From NCBI GenBank assembly GCA_964059195.1, contig CAXKWD010000013.1, positions 24,156,611 to 24,220,610 on the forward strand: a stretch of DNA of 64,000 nt. Reading direction: 5' to 3'. This document shows positions 35,897-46,911 of the stretch, one piece after another. The notes under the pieces were generated by a model that had not been told where the DNA came from, searched no databases, and worked only from the letters and a program-made list of their open reading frames with translations. The stretch's first letter is position 1; each line of letters starts with the position of its first letter. This stretch comes from Ectobius pallidus (lineage: Eukaryota; Arthropoda; Insecta; Blattodea; Ectobiidae). A program made the translations under genes and the position numbers.

Positions 35897-36858
35897 ATAA
35901 GTATAAGTATATTATATGTCATTAAAATAAAGCGGCAAGTGGCAATAGTGATGCATTATGGTAAGCGGGCGAAATATCTACTGCTAGTTTCAGAAATCAA
36001 GTTGTCCTGGACCGAGGTTCTGTTCAACGTAAGTTTACATCAGCGCCGTTTCGTTTTTTTTTATTATTCGGAGTCCGAAATTTTTTGTTTGAAATTCGTA
36101 TGTAAGCTGCGTCAAATGTAGATACGTGAGTTCATACTATAGGGCAAGTTCAATTTCTGAGAGTTGGTTCTAGACTTCTAGACTTTTAAAATGCAATTTA
36201 TTTATTGTCACTTGAGAGCAATAAATATTGAAATGCCTCCAGATATTTATTTTTCAGAACATATATGAATTATACCGTACAATGAAAGCGGAGATTCTAA
36301 AAGGAAAATGTCCCCTTGTGTGACAAGACCTATACATGATGAAACTTCTCTTGACTTTGACAGAAACTGCTGGAGCACACTGAAAGCAAGCAACGTCTCC
36401 TGGAATTAACTCCCAGTTAGCGAGATAATAAAATAAAATTTCACCTGACAAAGCTTCGACAACTGAATTTATTATTTTATAATATCTCCGTTTTCAGTTC
36501 ATTAGGTCCATTTGCGATTTTTCAAAAGTAGGCTAATCTTAGCATGGGGAAGGAACTCAAAATTTGATTTGATGTAGGAAAGTGCGACCACAATATTCTT
36601 AACCAAGCAACAGTTTTGATGTTTTTATTGCAGTGTGTTTTCTTGTGTTTTTTTTTAAATTTGAGAATACTACAAGAAATGCTAAAAGTGACAATGAAAT
36701 TCAAGGCTTTTTTAAATAGTGCAAAATCATCCATGGCTTGTCCTTGTTGTTAGGGCGAGGCACGTGTAGTTTAATATTATAAAAAATCAACAAAGTCGAA
36801 TAAAATAAGGTGGAATTTAAAAAAAAAAATCAGGCCTAATGTCCCGTAAGGTAAAAAT

Positions 36859-37298
36859 TAGGGATGGGTCCTCGATACTTTCGATACCTCGATACTCTCG
36901 ATACTTGCATGGTATCGGCATCGAACGATACTTCAGAGAACTCGCTCGATACTTTTTCGATACTTGCAATTCTGCAATTAGCCTAAGTGAGAATGCTAGT
37001 ATTTTTTAACAAAAACTTGTAAGTGAACTGTTTAAAAAACTAATTTTAGTTTTAATGTAGAATTTAATAATAATTATAGGCTACTGTTGATATTAAATTT
37101 TGTCTCATTAATTTTGCAGACTTAATTAATTGAGTTGGTATTAAGCAGTTCTCTCAAATTTTAATTTTTAATGTACCTATTTATTGAAACTGGAAATGTT
37201 GAAGGTATCGAGTATCGAGTATCGAAGTATCGAGTATCGAGGAACAAATAATGTATCGGTATCAAGTAACGAGAAAATCTGGTATCGACCCATCCCTA
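36859..37298. mobile_element. Non-autonomous hAT MITE with TCGATAC repeats, copy 2
   Basis: The ends are TAGGGATGGGTCCTCGATAC and the inverse of TAGGGATGGGTCGATACC. A perfect duplication GTAAAAAT is at 36851-36858 and 37299-37306. Along its length it is collinear with the 11.7-kb copy, with extra GTATCGA units in the right subterminal zone. Confidence 0.95.
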
Positions 37299-37306
37299 GT
37301 AAAAAT

Positions 37307-38164
37307 GTATGATCAGATAAACATCTCCCCAAGTAACGTACGCAATACACAAAATATAAATAAATTAACTTGATGACTGATTTTTTATTTGAATAGTACA
37401 CATTGAGTGAAAGTCTGCTAGAAAATAAGTAGGCCTATATATATACATTTCTTTTACAATTAAAATTTGTAATTCTACACGAGACACTCCCGAGTACGCT
37501 ACTGCGTGTAGTTAACGAGTGTAGTTAACAATAACATGTTCAAACATGTTATAGAAAACTTTAAATAAAATTTTTAAAATCATATACAGTATTCTACTTT
37601 TTATTTTGCTTGACAAGTCATTGGTTTATCTTCCGAATTTACTACAATTTTATATAGTTTTCTTTTAAAGAATATATTATTTAGTGATGATAATTTTGGA
37701 TTTTCTTTTTAGGCTATTATACAACCTCGGGCCAGAATTAGAGCTATGTCTTATTGTAACATTTAGTTTTAATTATTGGGCAAATAATTATGTACCTTCG
37801 TGTAACAAAACCATTTTCATTCGTTCCGTAGTTCTTATAATTTTTCTGAGAAAACAATGCATACGGAGTATTCGCAAATTTGTTTTATTTTCAATGCGTC
37901 AATTCCTTGTAGCCTATGTAGGCCTAAGCTACGTTGGGTAATCAATTTTTTCTTTAGACACATATTTATTGTTCTATTTTGTAATAAGATCATTGGAGGG
38001 TGTTGAACTGAATTAGACCTGGATTGAATTTATTGTGTACAGGTGTATTCTTGTAGCTGAATATAATATAATTTGTGTTAGTATGTTATAATAATATTAA
38101 TAATTAATATATTCAGTTATAAAACAACACGATTAGAAACTATATTCTGGGTTTGAAACAGTCG
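37307..38164. other. AT-rich DNA, no gene seen
   Basis: Two TAGGCCTA palindromes (37430-37437, 37919-37926). The 85-codon frame at 37684-37941 is hydrophobic but has no family signature. Confidence 0.35.
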
Positions 38165-38280
38165 ACACTAGACAAATTTCAATACATTCCCTGCTATCCT
38201 GTGAATGCCGCTAGGCATGCGCAGTGGCTCATATCTGCAACTGAGATATTTTAGTCGGTCCGCTTTCTTTTCCCTATCTT
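38165..38280. repeat. Dispersed repeat H, copy 1
   Basis: Shared with 54,790-54,895 in inverted orientation: ATACATTCCCTGCTATCCTG, GGCTCATAT, and GATATTTTAGTCGGTCCGCT followed by TTCTTTTCCCTA. Nature unknown. Confidence 0.75.
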
Positions 38281-38658
38281 TACATTGTTATGTACATAAC
38301 ACCTATATACACGTCAGACATAATTTTAATACAGGAATTTCTGTTTACAAACGATCATGCAATTACTCGGTAATAGAATAGTACCAACTTTGTGTGTTAA
38401 AAAAAAAAAAATTAAATTTTTTGTCAGGAAATCTTAAACTTTCAGAGGTTGTAGTGGAGATTCGGCTGACGCGTTTTGACTAATGTTTGTATAAAACATA
38501 TTTAGATCAACATAATATTATAGGAAATTTTATCATCGGTATCCTTCACCACCCAGGGCATATAAAAAGTAGATTACTATAGATCACAAATCGGAATTTC
38601 ATTCAATAAATACCTACATGTGTTATATACTCAAAATGCATTAATTTTTTATTTCAAT

Positions 38659-38793
38659 AATGATGATCTTATTTTCTTCAATTTTGCTTTCTTGTTTAAA
38701 ACTTCTCAGAAAAGGAAGACCCGTGTCTGTGAACAAACGATCGTGGGAAATGTTAGAGAAAAAGTTTGGAATAAATAAAATTTATAAATAATG
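38659..38793 (+). other. Possible 3'-terminal exon, unrecognised
   Basis: A pyrimidine-rich run ends TAAAACTTCTCAG near 38708 and is followed by an open frame reading KGRPVSVNKRSWEMLEKKFG before TAA, with AATAAA at about 38769. The basic composition resembles DNA-binding protein tails, but the match is by eye only. No partner exon was found. Confidence 0.18.
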
Positions 38794-39655
38794 TACATAT
38801 AATAATTAGCCTATAGTATGTGTGCAATGAAATACCTACTTCTATTTTCTAATATAGCGTAAAGAAGGCTTTAAGCTTCTTCGTATGTGCACAACGTAAT
38901 ATAATCTAATTTCTCATGTGAACAGCTTACATAACGTTTCTGAGGGCTTGTCTTTTTATTTCCTATGAAATATTCGCTTCATTTGGTTAAGCCTGCAGAC
39001 ACGATTTGCTGGTTATGTTTGGGCTGTTAGATACGCTCTGGGGTTTTAATAAGAACAAATAAGAGCGTGGGTACTTTCTTCAAATGGATGTTCACATACA
39101 CACACACGCCAGCACCACGCACACAGACGCTTTGGCAAACATTGCCTCTATCAGATATTTATGCGTTCTGTTGCCAAGCGTATTTGGCAGTAAACGAATT
39201 TGTTTACTTGTTTTCACTGTAATCTACAGGCTGTTTCATTTAATGTTAAGGTGAATTTATGTAGCGTTTGTAGGCTATAAGGAAAGTACTTTTAAATGAA
39301 TTCAGAAATACGAATATTCTAATTATAAATTATTTGTTAATGTTATTTAATAATATATGGGTAGGGAATAAGGATACTAGCAGTAATTTCGCCATTTTCA
39401 GTACGTACAGCAAATAAAACATTTCAAAGCTCTTTCGAATCCCTTTCCAATCAGGTACCGTACAACATAAAATATTTTATCAAATTATTTCTTGAAAACA
39501 AGATGTCCGAATGGAAAATTAGTTGTAACTGGTCGAGAGGAGAGTTCGCTAAAATTATTTCAGCTGCCTAGGCCGATAAAGTGCTACTTTTCGGCGTGTT
39601 AACAATCTAAAAGCAGACTTTTTAGAAAGCATCTACTACAAATAATTAAATATAA

Positions 39656-40759
39656 CTGAATCAGTCGGCGCAGAGAGGAACCAAGTCCACTTCTGAGGAT
39701 TTTCTATTTATGCCTCCTGTATCCATGACAATTCACCAAGACTATGACGAAATGAACAGAAACGGGAATAATAGTATGGTAAAGATCTCGCACGAAATCT
39801 GTGCCGATGAAACCGTTACTCGCTAGAGAGGGCCATGCTATTGTGCGAGAGAGAGAGAGAGAGAGAGAGAGGTAGCTTGGCCTTCACAAATAGAAAGGGA
39901 GGTGCTGTTGTGCGAGAGAGATAGGTAGCAGGCCAATCGACGCTACTGTCCCCTGGAAAACATAATGCAATGACGTAGGCAATCGGCACAGATTTCGTGC
40001 GGGATCTTTTAGGTAGCTATGAGTTGTACTTAAACTGCGATGAGAAGAACACTACCAGTTCAGTTCATTTCTGCTCAGTACGTTGGCGACATTGTCACAA
40101 CTGGTGCTGGAAGGAGAGGAAATGTCCACATTGTTGTATGTCTTCTTCCTAAGATAAGAAACAGCACGCGAGTCTGGAGACTTAAACGAGTGAAGAAACA
40201 TAGTTTCAATTTATCGCAGTTCAAGATGTTTGAACATTTGGATAATGGTGTAGTTGAAGCTTGCGTGTATATGTATATATGCTTATGGCAATATTTTAAT
40301 GAATTCTTGGTACAGAAATAATGTTTTTGCTCTTGTTTCGATATTTTGTATGTTTCATTTCACCTTCCATTAGTCACACTTAAGTCAACAGGTATGTTAT
40401 TCTCCGTTCATATAAAGTCTTCTTCTGTTTTAAATGTATTCTAATTTTTAAAGAATCCCTGTTTCACAAGGGTAACATTTTGTATATTTTTCCCATAAAT
40501 TCACTAAGTAATAAAGTGTGAAAATGCATTCAAGGAAACATACTGGAGAGAAAGGAACTAGCTTCACATAAAGATTATTTTTGAGCACAACGTTATATTT
40601 TTTAATATTAAGATATTCATATTGTTATAGAGCATTGCAAATTGAATCACCTGAAATTAGTATGAATTTATAAAATATGTCTTTTTGAAATTATACAGAT
40701 TTTGTGTCACCAGAAATCTAAAAATGGAGTTGGTTCCTTTCTGCACCGACTGATTCAAC
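39656..40759. mobile_element. 1.1-kb terminal-inverted-repeat element with nested MITE
   Basis: The ends are CTGAATCAGTCGGCGCAGAG and the inverse of TTGAATCAGTCGGTGCAGAA, each followed by AGGAACCAA. The flanks share TATAA. The interior includes a 93-codon frame (40040-40321) that I do not recognise. A 0.2-kb MITE is nested at 39782-40009. The superfamily is unknown. Confidence 0.75.
39782..40009. mobile_element. 0.2-kb TA-target MITE, copy 3, nested
   Basis: Ends AAGATCTCGCACGAAATC and inverse; TA flanks at 39780-39781 and 40010-40011. The (GA)n tract here (39848-39871) is longer than in copy 1. Confidence 0.92.
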
Positions 40760-41479
40760 TATAAAATACATTGGAAAGTCTTTTTTATTTTTGTTTTTAT
40801 TTTATCTTATTTATTTCGCAGAATTTTAACACTACATAATCCAGGATTAAAAGTGTATTAGACTAAAAATGAGTAAAAAGATAACACTCCATAAAATAAC
40901 ATCAGTAAACATGTTTAACACGATGAGAGAAAATGTATGATTTCAAGTTTCTGTATCTGCCGAAAAACTCGGATACATAATGTTCATTGAGAGATTGTAT
41001 TATGTACATGAAATATTCATTTTATAAGGTACGAAGAAAAATAAGTATATACCGGATCCAAATCCTGGATCTTACGAATTCTGTCGTCGTTAACTTAATC
41101 TCTTTGCAAATGGATCACGTTATCGTGGCATAGCTTCTCTGAGTATCTCAAGCATGTTTCACTGCCTGGCATTTATTAGAAAGCACTACATTCAAACATA
41201 AAATGGCGTTGCTGTGAATTAAGTTTCTCCGGAGGTCTCCAAATGAGACAATCTGGCGTTAAACAATATTTTTATCTTAAAATGTACTGTACGTAAACTC
41301 AGATCACGAAGTTAACATTCAAGACTGTCTGACCTAACGAATTTACGAGTTTATGCAGCTAATTTAGGATCTAAATTTACTTACGATGCTTACGATTACT
41401 TATTATTATTTATTGTATGTATTTGTGTTTAATATTTTTTGTCTCCTTTTTATAAATTTGTCTTTTCTTTTTCTAGCTC
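40760..41479. other. AT-rich DNA, no gene seen
   Basis: No termini, boxes or convincing frames. Confidence 0.35.
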
Positions 41480-41640
41480 TGTTTAACATTTTTCACCTTT
41501 TTTTTATAAGTGTGTCGTTCTTTCTCACTTTGTTTTTTGTTTCTCCTCTTTCTCCACTCTGATGTTCTGAATCTACACCCGAACACGAGCAGTTTGCTCA
41601 TTCGGGTGTATTTCTAAATAAATATTTGGTTCTTTTCTTT
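41480..41640 (+). mobile_element. LINE 3' end-like segment with stem-loop
   Basis: A T/C-rich untranslated stretch leads to a hairpin at 41575-41609 (ACACCCGAA pairs with TTCGGGTGT; an inner GAGCA pairs with TGCTC), then AATAAATATT and a (TTTTC)n tail. This arrangement is common at the 3' ends of insect non-LTR elements, where the hairpin is thought to be bound by the reverse transcriptase. No coding part remains. Confidence 0.5.
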
Positions 41641-41749
41641 CTTTTTCTTTTCTTAAAAAGTATTGTGCTTTAATTTTAAATTTTGTAAATGTTTTTTGTT
41701 TATTTGTGTATTCTTGTAAAAAATAAAAAATAAATAAATTTTGCCAGTA

Positions 41750-42620
41750 GATATATTTACGGAACGAGAAAAGTGGGAGTGTAGCACTCCTACTAGTAAA
41801 TTAAAAGACAGTTCGCCATGTGTATCGTACACTATTGTTTTAGACAGCAGTTTTATATTTCTAGAGTTACAGGGAAAAGCGAATAAGTCAAAATTCCAGG
41901 AATTTCAGGAATGATACAAAACAATTTATTTCCTCAGCATTTTAACAATATTTAGATCAGTCCACCCATATATTTTTACACAGTATCTTATACTATGTCA
42001 AAATATCTGGGTGGACGGATCTAAATATTATAAAAATGCTGTGAAAATAAATCGTTATTTGTCTCTCCTAAAACTTTGGAATTTTGATTTATTCGCTTTT
42101 TCCCTATCACTCTAGATTGTGAAAACATAATTGTGTTACATACTGTGCACTGAAATCGGGAGCCTACCATCTGTCCTGTTTTCTAGTATGCACATGCGCA
42201 GCCAGAGGTTATTGACTTTCTGGTGAATGGCTGCGAATATAAGGAATTTGGTTGGACAACGCTTTTCATCCACCAATTATGACTACTTTTCTGACCACAG
42301 TGAGAAATTTAACATTTAAAATTAATTTTAACATTTCCAATTTAATAAAACTCAGTCTATTTGAAGATCTTATGCAATTGCTATTAACTAAATTAGTCTT
42401 TTTCATGTGGCTGAATCCATAGTTGGTAAGAATGATGTTCCATACAGAATTCATAACACTAATGTCGGTGCAACTTTTACTTAGTGCGTCTTGTGATAGA
42501 ACTTCTACGTTTAATTCAAGCCGTCTAAAAATAATTTTCATAATATCAAAGAGGAGCTTGCGAGTTCTTATACAGCCAGTTTATTCTCTGGCTTGGATGT
42601 GTACATTGCTGCAAAGCTTG
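41750..42620. repeat. Dispersed repeat copy 2
   Basis: Collinear with blocks of 10,040-12,240 (see that entry). It is interrupted by the palindromic element at 41864-42112 and lacks the SINE, LINE tail and hAT insertions found in copy 1, so each copy gives empty-site evidence for the other. Confidence 0.55.
41864..42112. mobile_element. 249-bp palindromic MITE
   Basis: Left (41864-41986) and right (41990-42112) halves are inverted copies: GAGTTACAGGGAAAAGCGAA against its complement, through ATATTTAGATCNGTCCACCC at the centre. TA dinucleotides flank it. Almost the whole element is stem. The paralogous repeat at about 10,290 reads TATTTGTAAAATAA without it, which is a plausible empty site. Confidence 0.88.
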
Positions 42621-42984
42621 CCTGAAATATAAGTAAATTCTTCCTCGGTAAACAGAAATGGTAGATAAAATTTCCTTCCGATTTTATGCAGGCTGGTGAC
42701 TGGGAAACAAAACATGCTTTCAGAATGTGGTTAAAAAATGTATCTTGTTTAAAATAACATGTGAAGCCGTTTCTTGAATCATCCATTTGAACCATAATTA
42801 TGAACTAGGAGAAAATCCTTTAACCATGGCTGGAGTCTAGGTATAGCGTAACTTCACACTGGTTATACAGGGAATCCATTTTATGCGGAAACTTTTTAAC
42901 AGCGTTGCCCCTGCTCACACTTTCCCCGCTGTTGTGCTTGCAAGGGCGGGGACCGTGTTCCGTTACTACCGGCAAATCAAGACT

Positions 42985-43227
42985 TTAACATAACATAGGC
43001 CTACATGTAGAGGCAGTAAGACATGCCTCACATCGTTTAAACAAATTATTTTCCACTTTCTGTAATTCCGCTTCGGTAATACACGGCACTGCGGCAATGC
43101 GGCAGTGATGCCAGGTTTCCTCATAAAATGGACTCGCTGTAGAATTGCTAAATGGTGTCACGTTCAAAGAAGTTGCCATCAACTCCTTTAATAGAGCTTT
43201 GGTTTTTGGTTTAAAGCTATCATGAAT
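42985..43227 (-). CDS. Unrecognised protein-like frame, possible exon
   Basis: An 80-codon open stretch on the minus strand reads FKPKTKALLKELMATSLNV, then PFYEETWHHCRI, then CITEAELQKVENNLFKRCEA before a TAA. It has a natural-looking soluble-protein composition with acidic and basic helical segments and Cys/His residues. An in-frame ATG is at about 43179. A weak acceptor (ATGATAG) precedes FKPK. I do not recognise the family; it may be a gene exon, a retrocopy fragment or transposon remnant. Confidence 0.3.
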   Translation of the reverse strand: MHDSFKPKTKALLKELMATSLNVTPFSNSTASPFYEETWHHCRIAAVPCITEAELQKVENNLFKRCEACLTASTCRPMLC

Positions 43228-43810
43228 TTATCATTCATATTATTTACGAAACTTTAAAAAACAGACCACTTCAACTAGTTTTGATGAATGCCACCTTAAG
43301 TGTGCAGCCACTATTCGGAATGAGATCCTATTATCTCTTCTAAATGGAAATATACCAATTTCACAAGACAAATTTTAGAATGGAAGAATTAGTTAGCGTT
43401 AAAATTTTATTTGCTGCTATTTCGTCATAGTTAGACAGCTTGCCGATTTTCATTTGATCACGTGCGATCTTAAAGCGTTTATAAAAAAGCATCGCATGCT
43501 AATATAGATGTATATTGTTCCTGAATACTGATATTGAAGAAAAATTAAGTATTTTAAAACATGAGCCCAAACAAAAATGAGGATTGGCGATTTGGTTCCT
43601 TCTACATGGCATGCGACCGATGGTGTCCAAATTGGAGTGCGACCAGTGAATTAAAACTGAATAATATAGAAGAATGATTTTTTTTAATGTGTTTTACTAT
43701 TACAGTGCATAGAGTTTGAAGACTCTTAATAAAACGTGGAAGGATATCTGAATATATCCTTGTTACCACTCATTGGCGGCACACACCCTCTAAGTCATAA
43801 GAGTTGAGAG

Positions 43811-44094
43811 ACAGGTGGTAAGCTCATTGCCTCACAACCCTAGGAGGAAACTAAGGCACCGGTATTACTTGGACGTGATAAAGGCGAGAAATTTTGCCCA
43901 GAGTTTCTAATTTAGGCTCGGAGTCTTTAATTTGCCATAAATATAAGACAAGGGCCCCCGTATTCAAGTCCCTCCCGGAGGACTCATTGCCCAGGACTTT
44001 TATGTCCTGAAAAATCAATCGACAGCGGGCGGGTTTGAACACGCGATCCGCGGAACCGGAGGTGGGCACGCCACTTCTATACCACCGCGGCCGA
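43811..44094 (-). mobile_element. tRNA-derived SINE, family D
   Basis: The minus-strand head (about 44020-44094) reads GCGGTGGTATAGAAGTGGCG with B-box-like GTGTTCAAACCCGC; the body includes TTTTTCAGGACATAAAAGTC and ends near CACCTGTCTC. Same order as the 31.6-kb copy. Confidence 0.8.
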
Positions 44095-44689
44095 CAGTAT
44101 AGTATTCCCTAAATAAAACTGCTTAAACTGATAACTATATAGTAGAGAAGAAGGTTTAAAGGTGTAGAAGAAAAAATAGAAATACCGGGCAGGCACAGAA
44201 ATGCGTCTATAGAATTGTACGGTTTGTTTAATTGACTGTAGGCCTACTTACAAACAACCTAAAATAAATAAATGTACTTCTGTTACGTTCTAAATAATAA
44301 TACAGAACTGAAGAATTACTTTAATTTTTTTTAATATCCTACAATTTGGCTAATATTCTGGTCTAGTCAGTCTGCAAAAAATAATATTTCTCCTCGAGCA
44401 AAATACAGAAAACTTTGCAAAAGGTTGGCGATGAAAATTCTACAGCTTCATACTTATTATTATTGCTGTGAATTTACAGATATTCCTACTTTTATTCTTA
44501 ATCTGTGAGTGTCTTATTTTCATGTTCAAAGCCACCTCACTCGAAGGTGTAGCCGGTCACCCTTTTGAGGTGTGTATTCTGCATCATATTCCTCCTTTCC
44601 CAGTTCTAGTTACTTGATGCTTCCGGCATTTCTCCGTATCTCTTAGTCTTAGAGAGAATTCTGTCTGTGCAAAACAGTATGTAATAACC

Positions 44690-44930
44690 TAGAACACTAT
44701 ATTTTTACAATGATTATTAGAGTATCGAACACTGCAACATACATTGTACTGTACAGCTGCTGCAAAAAGGATGGCCGACTCTTGTTCGTTAGAAACTGTA
44801 AGTACTTCAAGCGGTTCAATAGTGCAAAAAACTCAGTGCTGTGAGTAATTTCCCGTTAATTCTTTAATAAACAATGCTATGCTAGTTGAACTTCCTGAAA
44901 AAAGCTGAAATAAATATATTTTATTTTCTT
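44690..44930. repeat. Dispersed repeat G, copy 1
   Basis: It shares CGACTCTTGTTCGTT-, GCGGTTCA- and the end AAATAAATAnATTTTATTTTC with 56,340-56,695, in the same orientation. The LINE fragment at 44931 abuts its right end. Confidence 0.6.
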
Positions 44931-45537
44931 AAACCAACATACAAACTCCATAGCTGAGCATGACAGACCGTCCCTTCTAAGATTATCTTGGGTTCGTGTT
45001 TGCGAAGGGCGATCTCGTATGCACTCCCTTTCTCTTCTTTTTCAAATCCTTCAATCCTCAACTCCCCATTACCTGGCTGATCGTATTCAGTATTTATCTT
45101 CAAATCACTCACTAAATACCAGATCACAACATGACTCTCTACTTTCAATACCTATCCCCAGAACATCCATATATTCCCGGTCTTTTACTGTAACTTCTGC
45201 ACGTTCCTGGAATCTTCTTCCCTCCAGCATCAGGGTCTGTTGTACGCTGTCAACATTTAAAACTAGGATAAACGAATATCTATTCAAAAAACGCAAAAAT
45301 TTTAGGTATAAAACATTTGTTTTTTATTGTTTCTTGTATATTGTAGGTTTAAGTTAAGTTATTTCTTTTCCTAGTGTAACACATTTTGCTAAAATAGTTT
45401 AATTTTATGTAACACAGACTCAATTAACTACTGTATATGTATATAATAATTAGTGTATTTTTACTACTTATAGAACTGTGTTAGTGTATTTGTTTGTTCC
45501 TTTTTTTCTGTCTCTGGTTGAGTGGAAGAGTGGAAGA
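44931..45537 (+). pseudogene. LINE reverse transcriptase C-terminus plus 3' UTR, copy 1
   Basis: After a frameshift near 45018 the frame (45019-45357) reads SLLFQILQSSTPHYLADR, LNTRSQHDSLLSIPIPRT, SFTVTSARSWNLLPSSIR. The pattern P-x-YL-x-R...TRS...IP..RT...SF...A-x-WN-x-LP is the hallmark C-terminal tail of Jockey/CR1-group non-LTR polymerases. The following ~180 bp look like its untranslated region and stop at TTGAGTGGAAGAG, where a second LINE fragment begins. 5'-truncated and inactive. Confidence 0.85.
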
Positions 45538-46203
45538 TGCAGCCATCAAACTCCTTGGAATCTGGTTAGACAGTAAGCTATCCTGGAAACAACACACTGC
45601 AGCAATCAGTAAGAAACTGTCTGGAGTTTTGTTTCTGTTGAGAAAATTAAAACACTGCGTGTCTATTGACACTTTATTAAATGCTTATTACAGCTTTTTC
45701 CACTGCCACTTGAACTATGGTATATTGTTATGGGGAAACAGTGCAGGAGCCAAAAGTGTTTTTCTATTACAAAAAAAAGCTGTCAGAATAATGAAAAATT
45801 ATGATTCTCGTCAGCACTGTCAACCCATTTTTAATGAACTTGGAATTTTAACTGTGGCATCTTTGTTTGTTTTAGCAAGTTTACTTTTTGTACATGTGAA
45901 TCATAGAAACGAGGTTTTCTCTGATATACACTCACACTATACACGGCGAAGAAATGATTTTATGCCTCCAAAATTCCGCTTGCAGAAATCTCTGGATTCC
46001 TACTTATATGTTGGTGTGAAACTTTATAATAAATTGCCTTTAGATTTAAGACGAATTGACAACTTGAAAAATTTTAAGTACAGAGTTAAGAATGTTATCA
46101 ATGAACTAAACTTTTATACTGTACAGGAATATTTGGAGACAGATTTTATTTAATGACTTGCTGACGTAACCTATTGCATTGTATGCTTAATGGTTAAAAT
46201 AAA
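45521..46203 (+). pseudogene. LINE reverse transcriptase C-terminal fragment, copy 2
   Basis: The frame from about 45533 to 46153 is intact for ~205 codons: LLGIWLDSKLSWKQHTAAIS (the conserved GxxLDxxLxWxxH motif after the catalytic palm), YGILLWGNSAGAKSVFLLQK, KAVRIMKNYDSRQHCQP, and GVKLYNKLPLDLRRI. It lacks the endonuclease, the fingers and the catalytic YADD, so it is a 5'-truncated piece. It ends in AATAAATATT and an (ATT)n tail at 46206-46229, the true 3' end. Jockey/CR1-like by motif. The codons before 45533 belong to the preceding LINE. Confidence 0.9.
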
Positions 46204-46205
46204 TA

Positions 46206-46229
46206 TTATTATTATTATTATTATTATTA
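46206..46229. repeat. (ATT)n tail of the LINE
   Basis: About eight ATT units directly after the AATAAATATT of the LINE fragment. Confidence 0.9.
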
Positions 46230-46719
46230 AGGCATTAAGGCCAGATTATATAAAGATTTATTATTATTATCATCATCATTATAAGCAACACATATATAAC
46301 CCTGTCGTGTTCTTCAAATAATTAAGGATCGATTGAGATCCGAATTTAAAGCCAGTATTGCCCAAATGTTAAGTATTTACGCTATTTAACGACTTAGCTT
46401 GCTGATATAATAACCACATTACATGCCTATATAATTCCATATTGCTTTGAATGGATTTTATGCCGGTCAGAGGAATTCCTATTCAATTCTTCAGATAACC
46501 TTGTCCCTGAAAGGTAGAGGTGAAACTGAGGTAAAGAAAGAAATAAAGAAAGTTAACCTAGTGTAGGCCTACTCAGAATTGAATTTACATTGGATTTAAT
46601 CACAAATATCAGGTTCTTAGACAAAACACTGCCAATTAAAATGGTTTAGTTACATGTTATCTTGCGTTGCGTATTCTCTTTCTGGAACGTACAATTTATA
46701 GGTGGCCCAACCTTCTTCC

Positions 46720-46911
46720 AGCCAGTTTACAGTTTTTACAATTATGTACAAACTGGTCTATAAATTTCTGTGTACAATAATAATTTTTTATAACTAAAAT
46801 ATAACTTTTTAGGCCATTTTTTTATAATTATTAAGTCATTTTCTTTAAAATTTAGGGTCATTTTATAGGTCATTTTTCAAACAATTTTAGGTCATCAGAA
46901 TCCGGTCCCTG
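46720..46911. mobile_element. Right end of an AGGTCA-rich hAT-like MITE
   Basis: The end reads GGTCATCAGAATCCGGTCCC then TG, and the preceding bases repeat TTAGGTCATTTT. It matches the pattern of the 5296 terminus. No left end or duplication found. Confidence 0.45.
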
